Source: Taeniopygia guttata
Lineage: Eukaryota; Chordata; Aves; Passeriformes; Estrildidae
Direction: 5' to 3'
Length of the DNA stretch: 64,000 bases
Assembly (NCBI RefSeq): GCF_048771995.1
Contig: NC_133026.1
Location: 152,047,001 to 152,111,000 of the forward strand
The notes beneath the pieces are model-generated. The model saw only the letters and a list, made by a program, of their open reading frames with translations. It was not told the DNA's origin and ran no database searches. Shown in pieces: positions 52,805 through 63,500 of this stretch. Made by a program: the position numbers and the translations under genes. Numbering within the stretch: the stretch's first letter is position 1; the number at the start of each line of letters is the position of its first letter.

Positions 52805-52901
52805 TTTTAAAGGTGCTCTGGTCCCGGGCAGGACGCAGCGGCAAAGCCGTGGAACGCCAGGCACCTGCCAGGGGAGCCCGTGGTGTGAGCGCCGTGCACA
52901 G
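52805..52901 (+). promoter_or_regulatory. EPPK1: Candidate TATA-type promoter and non-coding first exon (EPPK1)
   Basis: A TTTTAAA element at 52805-52811 lies about 25-30 bp upstream of a GC-rich start-like sequence. The following segment ends at a good donor, GCACAG|gtagga (donor at 52902). The next strong + strand acceptor in front of a conserved frame is that of the EPPK1 exon at 57484. Epiplakin is known to have a non-coding first exon. This is inference from layout and site quality only. Confidence 0.35.
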
Positions 52902-55900
52902 GTAGGAGATTCGGGCGGAGAGGGCCCTGGCTGGGCACTGCGGGCCGTGCCGGGGCTGCAGGGCACGGAGGCAATCCCCGGAACGGCAGGAATGCGGCAG
53001 CGCTCCCGGTGCCGGGGTGGCACCGCGGGCGCAGAGCAGCAGCCGCACGGGGCTGTGGCACCCTGGGCACGGCGGGAGGATGGCGGTCCCTGACCCCGGC
53101 ACGTCCCAGGAGCAGGACAGGAGGTGATGGCTCCCGGGAAAAGCCGGTGATGGCTCCCGGGAAAAGCCCGTGATGCCTCGAAGCTCTGATGGCACGGGCG
53201 GGCTCGGCGGGTGCTGAGGAGAGGGCGGGTAGTGGCACAGGGCAGGAGGACTGGCAGCACCCTCCCACGGTGCCCGGTGAGGTGGGTTGTCCCTGTGGGT
53301 AGGACCCTGTGCCAGGGCGGCCGGGCAGGCAGCACTGGCCGGGAAGGGGTGCTGAGCTGCCCCCAGCCCGCTCAGAGCAGGGCCCCCCAAAACGCGCCCC
53401 GGCTGCTCTCCCTGTTCCCATCACCTTCCGTCACTGCCCCAGAAAATTCCCGGCTGCTCTCCCTCCCCCAGCCTGCCCCACAGACCCCACCCTGCAGGCG
53501 CTCCCGGCCCCGCCAAGCTCCCACCCCCAGCCCCAGCCTCTCCCAGCGCTCTGCAGTCCCTGCCCCAACAAACAACTCCTCCGCCACCCTCTCCCGACAC
53601 TGTCCCGCACTCTGCCAGTAAAACCTGTCCCTTCTCCCAGTCCCTCCCCGGGGCCCCCGGCAGCCCCTCCTCCGCAGCCGGTGCCGGTCTCCGGGTGCTC
53701 CCCGCGGGTGCAGACGTGCGGATTGTCCCGCGGGGGCTCCGTGGGTGTGCGGGGGCTCCCGTGGGTGCGGGGGCCGCGGCTCACACCGGTGCCAGCGCGT
53801 TCCCTGACGCAGCCGAGAGCGAAAACCACGGAGCAGCGGCTGCGGCTGCCAGGGAGCGCTGCCCGCGTCGGGGAGAGACCGTGGCCCGAGGGAGGGTGGC
53901 AGGTGCCAACACCTCTGCCAGGAATCTCGCTGCCTTCGTCGGCAGAGTCGGTTACTCAAAGTTTCCGATGGGGCTGACGCCTTTTGACGAAAGGGAGCGG
54001 AGCCCTTCCCCTGCTGCGCGCCCCCCGCCTGCCCCTGCCCGGGGAGGGGCGGGGGGCAGCACCCAGGCCCTTTGGTTCCCCAAGCTCCCCAGCTTCCACA
54101 GGTTTGGGTGCACTTCCACCCCCGTGGCCCAGATTCCATCCGGTGCCGGTGGCCAGCTCGGTTTTGGGAACATGCGGGGGGGACCTGCCGGGGGCTGTCC
54201 GGGTGCTGGAGCCGCACCGGTGCTGGTGTCCGCGGCCGCCTCAGCTCCGGGGCGCGCAGGGACCTGCCGGGGGCTCTCCAGACACCGGAGCCGCACCGGT
54301 GCTGCCACCGTGACGTGGGTCACGGCTCCTTCCGAGGGCAGCACAGCCGGTACCATCCGGCCAGGAGCGAGCTGCGGGGCCAGCCGCGGCTTTCCCGGCC
54401 GCAGGAGCGGGGCCGTGGGAGGTGCTGCCAGCCCCGCAGGTGTTTGGCATGAGCCTGGCACAGGGATGCCCGAGCGGGCGTGGGCAGCCGGGGCGAGCCC
54501 GTGGGACAGAAGAGGTGGGGAAGCCGCTGCCTGCAGCACGCAGAAGCTGTCCCGGCTCTCAGCCAGCAGCTGGACCCCTCGCCCTGCCTCGCAGGACCCC
54601 CCTTCCCCGCAGGCAGAGACCCCCGGGTCCTCCTGCCCTCTCCGGTGCTTCCCGAGGCCGCCGCAGCCCCGGGGCCTCCCGGCCGTCCCCGCCTCTTGGC
54701 GCCGGAGCCGGGCGCGATCCTGATCCTGCGAACACAAACAGCATTGCCTGGGCAGATCCGAGCCGCGCTGACATCACCGGGCGGAGGGAGCCGGCTCCTG
54801 TCGAGACCTTTCCCCGGGCCGGGCAGCGAGCCCGGAGCACGCCTGGGACGGAGGAGCACGCGTGAGGAAAAGGTGCTGGCGTGGCCGAGGGGCACGGAGT
54901 GAGCTGGAGGCACGCGTGGGGACCAAGCCGAGTGCACGGAGCCCCGCTGCAGAGGCTGCTCCTGGGACGGGCAGAGCCCGGGCACAGCACCCGCCGGCAC
55001 CTTCAGGGTGCTTTTCGCTGCCAGCGCTGGTTTACACGGGTGGGGAGGAGATGGGCTCCAGGCGATGAGGCAGAGCTGCTCCACGCTGTCCCATTCGAAG
55101 TGACCTCTGCGGGAGGGTCAGTGTGGCACAGAACTCTGGGGTTCTGTGTGGTGGGTACCTCGAGGCAGCCCTGCCTTGGCTGGGTCATTGCAGCCGGGTC
55201 CAGCGATCCCGGTGGGCAGCGCCGTGACCGCCCTGCTGGGCTGCAGGAGCTTGTGCAGGCGCGGCTCCTTGGTCCCCCCCAGCACCTGGCGCTTGGCCCG
55301 TGGCCTCACCCACCGCTGCGGGGCCAGTCCAGCCCTGAGAGCCCCCGCTCGGCCCCGGGGCTGGGGCTCTGCCCTGGGGGATGGCGTTCAGGAGGGAATC
55401 AGCCATCCCACCTGCCCTCCCGCTCCTCCAGTCGGCTCCAGCCCCGCTGCAGGACGTTCTCCCGCAGGGTGCTGGCACCGGCGCTGCGGAGGCTGCGGCA
55501 GGGATGCTCCAGGGATGGCACACCAGGTTTGGGCATGCTCCTGTGCCGCCGTGTGCCGCGGACACAGCCCGGGGGCCGTGGCTGACCGCAGCCCGCGGAG
55601 CTCGGCACGCCCGTGCTCCACCACGGGCACCCTCCAGCCTGCCGGGGGAACAGGTCCAAGCGGTCAGGATCCAGTTAATAAGGTTATTAGGAATGCCTCT
55701 GCCCGAATTAAGGTGCAAACTATGCCAAAGTAAATAGTATGGGTATATGGGTATTATGGTTTCATCTGACAGTAAACATGCGGGGGGGTGGAGGGCGGGG
55801 AAGAAATAGAAACTAAAAAAGAGGGTGACAGAATAAAGAAAACATCACCATCTGTGGATTCCAACAGTGCTCTGTTGATCCCCCCTCCAGCTGCTCTTGG

Positions 55901-56719
55901 TGGTGAAGGCCCCCCTGGAAAGCACAGGTGGGTTAATAGGCTCAGGCCAGGTAGGAAACCCCCCCTGGGGTTTGCCATTGTCCCCTACAACAGACTCCGG
56001 GTTTGTCCTGTGCAGTCCTGTGGCACAAGGCTTCAGGATGACTCTGGGGGCACATCGGGGGTCTTTGATGGAGGAAGGCACCCCTCAGCTGCCTCTGACG
56101 TGAATGTCTGGGGATGTGATCTTCCCCAGGCTGGAGTTCCAGGGCCAGCTTGTGTAAGGGAGGATGGGTTCGGTGCCCCCGAGCAGAGGTGACAACACAC
56201 CGAAACTTCCCGCCCCACCTCAGCCGGGGGAATCTGTGCAAGCCTGCTCCCAGCAAAGGGGTCTGTGCACTGCAGCAAGCCAGAGGTGATTCCTAGCACG
56301 GCTGCTGGGTTTGGCTCACATTCTTTTCCTTGTTTACTTGTTTACTTCTCCCCCAGGAATGGGTTTCCCTTTATCTAATCTCAGCAGTTCCACTTTCAGT
56401 CCGAATTCCAGTCATGCATTCTTTAGGGAGGGGTGGGCTTCACGAGCACAATTTTATAGCAGTGTTTGAGGCATGAACTCTTTCAGTCTCTGACACAAGT
56501 GCATCCCACAGCTTTGCAAGCAGGAGGGCAGGTTTGGACCAGGTGCAATCTCACCCTGAGGTAGCCCTGGAGGTGGCCTGGTGACCACTGCACACTGAGA
56601 TGGAGCCTCTGCCTTCCTCACACTGCTTGGACAGGGTGACAAGGGGGGGACAGTGAAGGACAAGGGGGGGTTCGTGCAGCAGCCATGTGGGAGCACGTGG
56701 ACCTGCATGCCAGCACCCC
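52902..56719. other. Intergenic or EPPK1 intron 1; no coding gene seen
   Basis: GC-rich with a CpG-dense stretch near 53,600-54,850. It includes a 79-bp tandem duplication (54181-54309, core ggagccgcaccggtgctg) and a 22-bp duplication near 53126-53170. An A/T-rich patch lies at 55670-55860. No consistent coding exon was found. Confidence 0.5.
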
Positions 56720-57335
56720 CAGAATCACAGAATTATGGAATGGTTTGGGTGCAGGGGGACCTCAAAGCCCATCCAGTCCCACCCTGTGACATGAGCAGGA
56801 ACACCTTCCATGGGACCTTCCAGCCTGGCCTGAAAAACTTCCAGGGATCCAGGGGCAGCCACAGCTTCTCTAGGCACCCTGTGCCAGGGCCAAACCACCC
56901 TCACAGAGAAGGATTTCTTCCCAAAATCCCATCCAGCCCTGCCCTCTGGCAGTGGGGAGCCATTCATCCTTGCTGTCACTCCAGCCCCTTGTCCCATGTC
57001 CTTCCCAGCTCTCCTGGAGCCTCTTTAGGCCTTTCAAGGGCCTCTGAGCTCTCCCTGGAGCCTTTTCCTCTCCAGGTGAGCACCCCCAGCTCTTCCAGCC
57101 TGGCTCCAGAGGGGCTCCAGCCCTGGAGCAGCTCCGGGGTCTCCTCTGGGCTCTCTCCAGCAGCTCATGCAGCTCTGCAGGTGGGGTCTCACCTGAGCAC
57201 AGGGGCAGAATCCCCCCCTCTTTTCCTGCTGCCCATGCTGGGGGATCAGCCCAGGGCACAGGGAGTTTGGGGGTTGCAGTGCACGTGGCCAGGGCATGTG
57301 GCTTCTCATCCACTGACTCCTTGAGTTTGGCCAGA
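56720..57335 (-). mobile_element. CR1 LINE 3' portion, minus orientation
   Basis: The block starts with agaatcacagaattatggaa and tggtttgggtgcag, the reverse complement of a CR1 3' end. It continues through typical CR1 segments read in reverse (aggcaccctgtgccagggcc, ggtggggtctcacctgagca, gcttctcatccactga). It ends about 150 bp before the EPPK1 coding exon. Confidence 0.85.
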
Positions 57336-57342
57336 TCCTGCA

Positions 57343-57370
57343 GGATGGCACACCAGGTTTGGGCATGCTC
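57343..57370. repeat. 28-bp sequence shared with 55513-55540
   Basis: ggatggcacaccaggtttgg followed by gcatgctc occurs identically at 55513-55540 and 57343-57370, 1.8 kb apart and in the same orientation. The second copy lies about 150 bp before the EPPK1 coding exon. It is either a fragment of an unrecognised dispersed repeat or a duplicated element. Confidence 0.6.
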
Positions 57371-57518
57371 AGCCTCTGGCTGTCACTTCCTCCTGCCTGA
57401 GCATATTTATGTTTCTGATTTCCCTGTATTTAACATGCAAACCATGAAGTTCATTTCCCACTGACCTTTCCCTCTCTCTGCAGAGTCCTGAGAGCTGTGA
57501 GAGGCGTGCAGCAGGAGG

Positions 57519-60500
57519 ATGGAGAGCAAGCCAGCAGTGAATGGCCACGCTGTTCCCAGCTCTCCCAGGGAAGACGTGTCAGGGACAAACCACTTGTGCC
57601 AGGACGTGATGCCGTGCAAACAGCAAAAAGCAGCTGGCAGGGATGCGGGGCCGACTGCTCCCAGGGAGCCCTCGGAGACAGCTGGCAGCATTGCAGGCGT
57701 GTACATAGAGGCTTCAAAGAGGGTAATGAGCTTCTATGAGGCCACCAGAGAGCATCTGCTGAGCCTGGATTCGGCCCTCTGCCTCCTGGAGGCCCAGGCA
57801 GCCACGGGCTCCATCTCCGACCCGCTGAGGAGCTGTCGTGTCCCCGTGGCAGAAGCCGTGCGGACGGGGCTGGTGGGGCTGGAGCTGAAGGAGAGGCTGC
57901 TCTCAGCTGACAGAGCTGCTACTGGCTTTGTGGACCCCTACACAGAGGAGAAAATCTCCCTCTACCAGGCGATCCAGAAGGAGCTGGTGGGGAGGGAGCA
58001 GGGCGTTCGCCTGCTCCAGGCCCAGATGGCGACTGGAGGCATCATCGACCCGGCCACCGGCGGCCGGCTCCCGGCAGATGTGGCCTGTGAGAAGGGATAT
58101 TTGGATGAAGAGATGAGCCAGCTCGCCTCCGACCCCGGCAATGAGGACAGCAAGGTGTTCCTTGAGCCCAGCACTCTGGAGAGGGTCACTTACTCGGAGC
58201 TGAGGAAGAGGTGTGTTGTGGATCCAGCCTCAGGCTTCCTCCTCCTGCCGCTGCAAATCACATTCCCGGGGCTGGGAGGGAGGAGGGTGAGCAGCAGGGA
58301 CCTGATGGACTCCGGCATCATCAGCTCTGAGGTGTTCAGAGGCCTGGAGGAGGGAAGAATCTCTGCCCAGGAGGTGGCAGAGAATGACATTGTTCAGCAC
58401 TTCCTGCGTGGGACACGGAGCGTGGCTGGTGTCGTTCTGCCTTCCGGGGAGCAGAAGAGCCTTTACCAGGCACTGAGGGAGCATCTCCTCGTGCCTGGTG
58501 CTGCTCTCATGCTCCTGCAAGTCCAGGCCTCCACCGGCAGCCTGACAGACCCCCTAAAGAACAAAATCTACTCAGTGGATGAGGCTGTCAGGGTTGGTCT
58601 CGTTGGCCCAGAGCTTTACGAGAAGCTGTCTTCAGCTGAGAAAGCCATCACTGGCTACAGGGACCCGTCCACCGGAGAAATGCTCTCCCTGTTCCAAGCC
58701 ATCAGGAAGGGCTTTGTTCCCAGGGATCATGGCCTTTGCCTTCTGGAGGCTCAGGGGGCCACGGGGGGTGTCATCGCCCCAGGCAGGTACCTCCGTGTCC
58801 CCATGCAGACAGCCTGTGAGTGGGGGTACCTGGACGAGGCCACCCGAGAGCTCCTCTCCAGCCCTCCCGAGGAGGTGAAGGGGTTCTTCGACCCCGGCTC
58901 CAAGGAGAAGCTGAGCTACGCTGAGCTGCTGCAGCGCTGCGTCACCGACGCCAGCACGGGGCTCCTGCTGCTGCCGCTCACCGGGGACGGCAGCAAAGGG
59001 CCCCAGGGGACACTCAAGGGCTTCTTTGACCACGAGACCCAGACAGCGCTGGAAAACACACAGGTGCCTGTTGCTGTGGGGAAATTCAAGGGCAAGTCAG
59101 TGTCCCTGTGGAAACTGCTCTTCTCTGACTACATCCAGGGTGAGCAAAGAGCTGCGCTGGCTCAGCAGTTCCTGGCAGGAATGCTCTCCCTGCCAGGACT
59201 GGGAGAGGCCATCAGAGCCGCCGTTGAGGAAAAGGCTGCCACTGCTAATGTCACCTTCAAGGGTCTGAGGGACCAGGTGACAGCTGACCAGCTCCTGAGC
59301 TCAGAAATTATCAACAAAGACTTGTTCAAAAAACTCAAGGAGGGAGAAACTTCAGCCAAAGAAGTGGTCAGCATGGACACTGTCAGGAAGTACCTGCAGG
59401 GCACAGGAAGCATCGGGGGGCTGCTGCTCCCTGACTCCCAGGAGAAGATCAGCATCTACCAGGCAAAGCGGAAGGGACTTCTCAGGCCGGGAACGTCTCT
59501 GATTCTCCTGGAGGCACAGGCTGCCACAGGGTTCGTCATTGACCCAGCTGCCAACAAGAGGTATTCCGTGGATGAGGCTTTACGGGCAAACGTCATTGGC
59601 CCGGATGTTTACGACAAGCTGCTGGCTGCGGAGAAATCTGTCACTGGCTACCGAGATCCTTACTCAGGGGCTAAGATCTCCCTCTTCCAGGCCATGCAGA
59701 AGGATCTGATCGTCAGGGACCACGGCATCCGCCTGCTCGAGGCCCAGATCGCCACCGGTGGTATCATCGACCCCGTCAACAGCCACCGCATCCCAGTGGA
59801 GGTGGCCTACAAACGAGGCTACTTTGACAAGAAGATGAATTTAATCCTGTCTGACCCCAGCGACGACACCAAAGGCTTCTTCGACCCCAACACCCACGAG
59901 AACCTGACGTACCTGCAGCTGAAGGAGAAATGCATCACCGAGCCCTCCACGGGGCTCTGCCTCCTCCCTCTGAACAGCAGGAAGCGGCAGTTCGTCGATG
60001 AGGCCACCAGGCAGGTGTTCAGGAGCTCCTGGCTGCCCGTCAGGTTTGGGCGCTTGAGGGGGGAGAAGGTCTCTGTGTGGGACCTGCTGAACTCCGAGTA
60101 CTTCAGCGAGGGCAGGCGCCGGGAGATTTTCAACCACTTCCAGCTGAGGAAGCTCAGCCTGGAGCAAATCCGGCTCATGCTGGAGGAGGAGATGAAGAAA
60201 TGGGCGCCCATCAAGTTCCCGGCCATAAGAGGCAACGTCAGCGCTTATCACCTGATGGAAACCGGTGTCATCGACAGGGCCCTGCTGGAGCAGGTGCTGG
60301 AGGGATCCGTCACCCCAGAACAAGTCCTGCACATGGACTCTGTCAGGAAGTACCTCTATGGCTCGGGCAGCATTGGGGGCATTGTGCTCCAGCCATCCAA
60401 CCAGAGGATGAGCATTTATGAGGCCATGAAGCAGAACATCGTGGTGCCAGGAGTGGCCCTGCCCCTGCTGGAGGCCCAGGCTGCCACGGGCTTCATTATT

Positions 60501-63500
60501 GACCCCGTGAACAACCAAAAGCTCTGTGTGGATGAGGCTGTCAAGGAGGGAGTCATTGGGCCCGACGTCCACGAGAAGTTGCAGCAGGCGGAGGGGGCTG
60601 TGACGGGCTATAAAGACCCTTTCACGGGCAAGAAGATCCCCCTTTTCCAGGCGATGAAGAAGGGCCTGATCGCGGATAAGCAGGCCATGCAGCTCATGGA
60701 GGTGCAGATGGCCACAGGAGGCATCATTGACCCAACGTGCGGCCACCACATCCCCCTTGAGTCAGCCCAGCAGCGAGGCTGCCTGGATGAGGACACAAGC
60801 AAGGCCCTTTCCAAGCCCAGTGATGACCACAGAGTCTTCTGCCTCCCGGACAGCAAAGAGAGTGTGACCTACGCTGAGCTCATCCAGCACTGCCAGAAGG
60901 ATGACGTCTCTGGCTTCCACTTGCTGCCTCTGGCACAGACAGCTGCTCCTGCCTACACCGATGAGCAAATCCAACGGATTTTCAAGGAAACCATGGTGAA
61001 GGAAAAAGGAGTCTCCCTCTGGGAGCTCGTGCACTCGGGGTACTTCACCGAGGAGCAGAGGAGCGACTTCATGGAGAAGTTCCGGTCGAAGGAGCTGTCG
61101 CTGGAGCAGCTGGTGGCTCTTGTGCTCAGGCTGGTGGGGGAGATGGAGATGAAAGCCAGGACCCAGATCTCCCTGGAAGGCCTGAGGGGCAGTGTCCCTG
61201 TGGTCTGGCTGCTGGACACGGGCATAATTTCTCAGAAGACTTTTGAAGAACTGGCTCAGGGTGTAAGAACTGCTGAAGAAGTGGCTGCAATGGAGAGTGT
61301 ACAGAGGTACTTGAAGGGCACGGGCAGCATAGCTGGGGTCTTCATAGAGGCATCCAAACAGAAGATGAGCATCTATGATGCCATGAAAAACAATCTCCTC
61401 CTCCCTGGGGTTGCTCTGAGGCTGCTGGAGGCTCAGGCAGCCACAGGATACCTGACTGACCCTGCCACAAACCGGAGGTTCAGTGTGAGGGATGCTGTGA
61501 GAGCAGCTGTTGTTGGAGAGGAGCTTAGTGAGAAACTCCTTCTGGCTGAGAGGGCTGTGACGGGCTACACAGACCCCTACACCGGGGGCTCCATCTCCCT
61601 GTGCCAAGCGCTCAGGAAGGAGCTCATCCCCCTGGCAGAGGCTGTGCCCTTGCTGGAGGCCCAGCTGGCCACGGGAGGGGTCGTCGATCCCACCCACCAC
61701 CTCCACCTGCCGCTCCAGGCTGCCTGCAGGTACGGCTTCTTCGACGAGCACCTGAACCAAACCCTCTCACAGCTGGATGACAGCACCAAGACCTTTTTTG
61801 ACCCAAACACCAAGGAGAACGTGACCTACCAGCAGCTGAAGGACCGGTGCATTCGTGAGGCTGAGTCGGGTCTGTGGCTCCTCCCTCTGTCAGAAAACGC
61901 GATGTTCTGTGTGGATGAGCAGACCATGAAGGTGCTGAAATCTGTGACTGTTTGTGTCAACGTGGGGCGGTTCAAGGGACAGACCGTGTCTGTCTGGGAC
62001 CTCCTCAACTCCGAATACTTCTCAGACAGCAAGAGAAGAGAGCTGGTGCAAAAGTACAAAGATGAGAAGGCTGAAGTGCTGCAGGAAATCACAACAATTA
62101 TCACCACAATCATCCAAGAGACTGAGGCACGGGGCAAGAAATTTGAGTTCAAGGGCCTGCGGAAAAGAGTGTCCGCCAGTGACCTCTTCCAGTCCCAGCT
62201 GATCGACAAAAAAACCCTCGATGAGCTCAACCAGGGGAAGAAAACAGTCAAAGAAGTGACTGAAATGGAGTCTGTCCGCAGGTACCTGGAGGGCAGCAAT
62301 TTCATAGCAGGGGTCCTTATCCAGCCAAGCAATGAGAAGATGAGCATCTACCAGGCCATGTGGAAGGGCATCCTGAGGCCAGGGACCGCCCTGGTGCTGC
62401 TGGAGGCACAGGCAGCCACTGGCTACATCATCGATCCTGAGAAAAACAAGAAGTTTTCAGTGGAGGAGGCGTTAGAGGTGGGTCTGATTGGAGGGGAGAT
62501 TTTTGAAAAGCTGCTCTGTGCGGAGAGAGCCGTGACGGGCTACACTGACCCCTACACCAAAGCCCCAATGTCCCTGTTTGAGGCCATGAACCAAGGGCTG
62601 ATTGTGAAGAGCCACGGCATCCGCCTGCTCGAGGCCCAGATCGCCACCGGCGGCATCATCGACCCCGTGCACAGCCACCGTGTCCCCGTGGAGGTGGCCT
62701 ACAAGCGTGGCTACTTCGACCAGGAGATGAACCAGATCCTCTCCGACCCCAGCGACGACACCAAGGGCTTCTTCGACCCCAACACCCACGAGAACCTGAC
62801 ATATATGCAGCTCCTGGAGAGATGTGTCCAGGACCCAGAGACTGGGTTGTACATGCTGCAGGTTGTAAAGGAGGGAGGAAAGTACTTCTACATTGATGAG
62901 TCCACAAAACAGGCTTTGCGCTCAAAGCCCCTTCAAGTGAAAGTTGGAAAGTTTAAGGACCAAACTGTTTCCGTCTGGGAAGTCCTCTGCTCTCACTACA
63001 TCTCAGAGCAGAAAAGGAAAGAGCTAGTGATGCAGTACAAAAGCAAAACCCTAGCGCTGGAAGAGCTGATATCCCTCATCTTAAAAATCATTGAGGACAC
63101 AGAGCGGAGAGGAGAAGCCCTCAAGATCAAAGGACTGCGGGGGGAGGTGTCGGTATCAGAATTGTTCAACTCTGAGATCATCGACAAGAAAACCCTGGAT
63201 CAGCTGCATGACGGGAGTCTCACACTTGCCAGCCTCGCAAAGAGGGACACCATCCAAAGGTACCTGGACGGCACTGGGTGCATTGCTGGGGTTCTCCTCC
63301 CGTTGAGGAAAGAGGTGATGAGCATCTACCAGGCGCTGAAGGAAGGCCTCCTCACTGAGCAGTGTGCGCTGGGGCTGCTGGAGGCGCAGGCGGCCACCGG
63401 CTTCCTCCTTGACCCCCGGAACAACCAGAGGCTCTCCGTGGACGAGGCTGTGTCCTCTGGGCTAGTGGGCAGCGAGCTGCGCGAGCAGCTGCTGTCAGCA

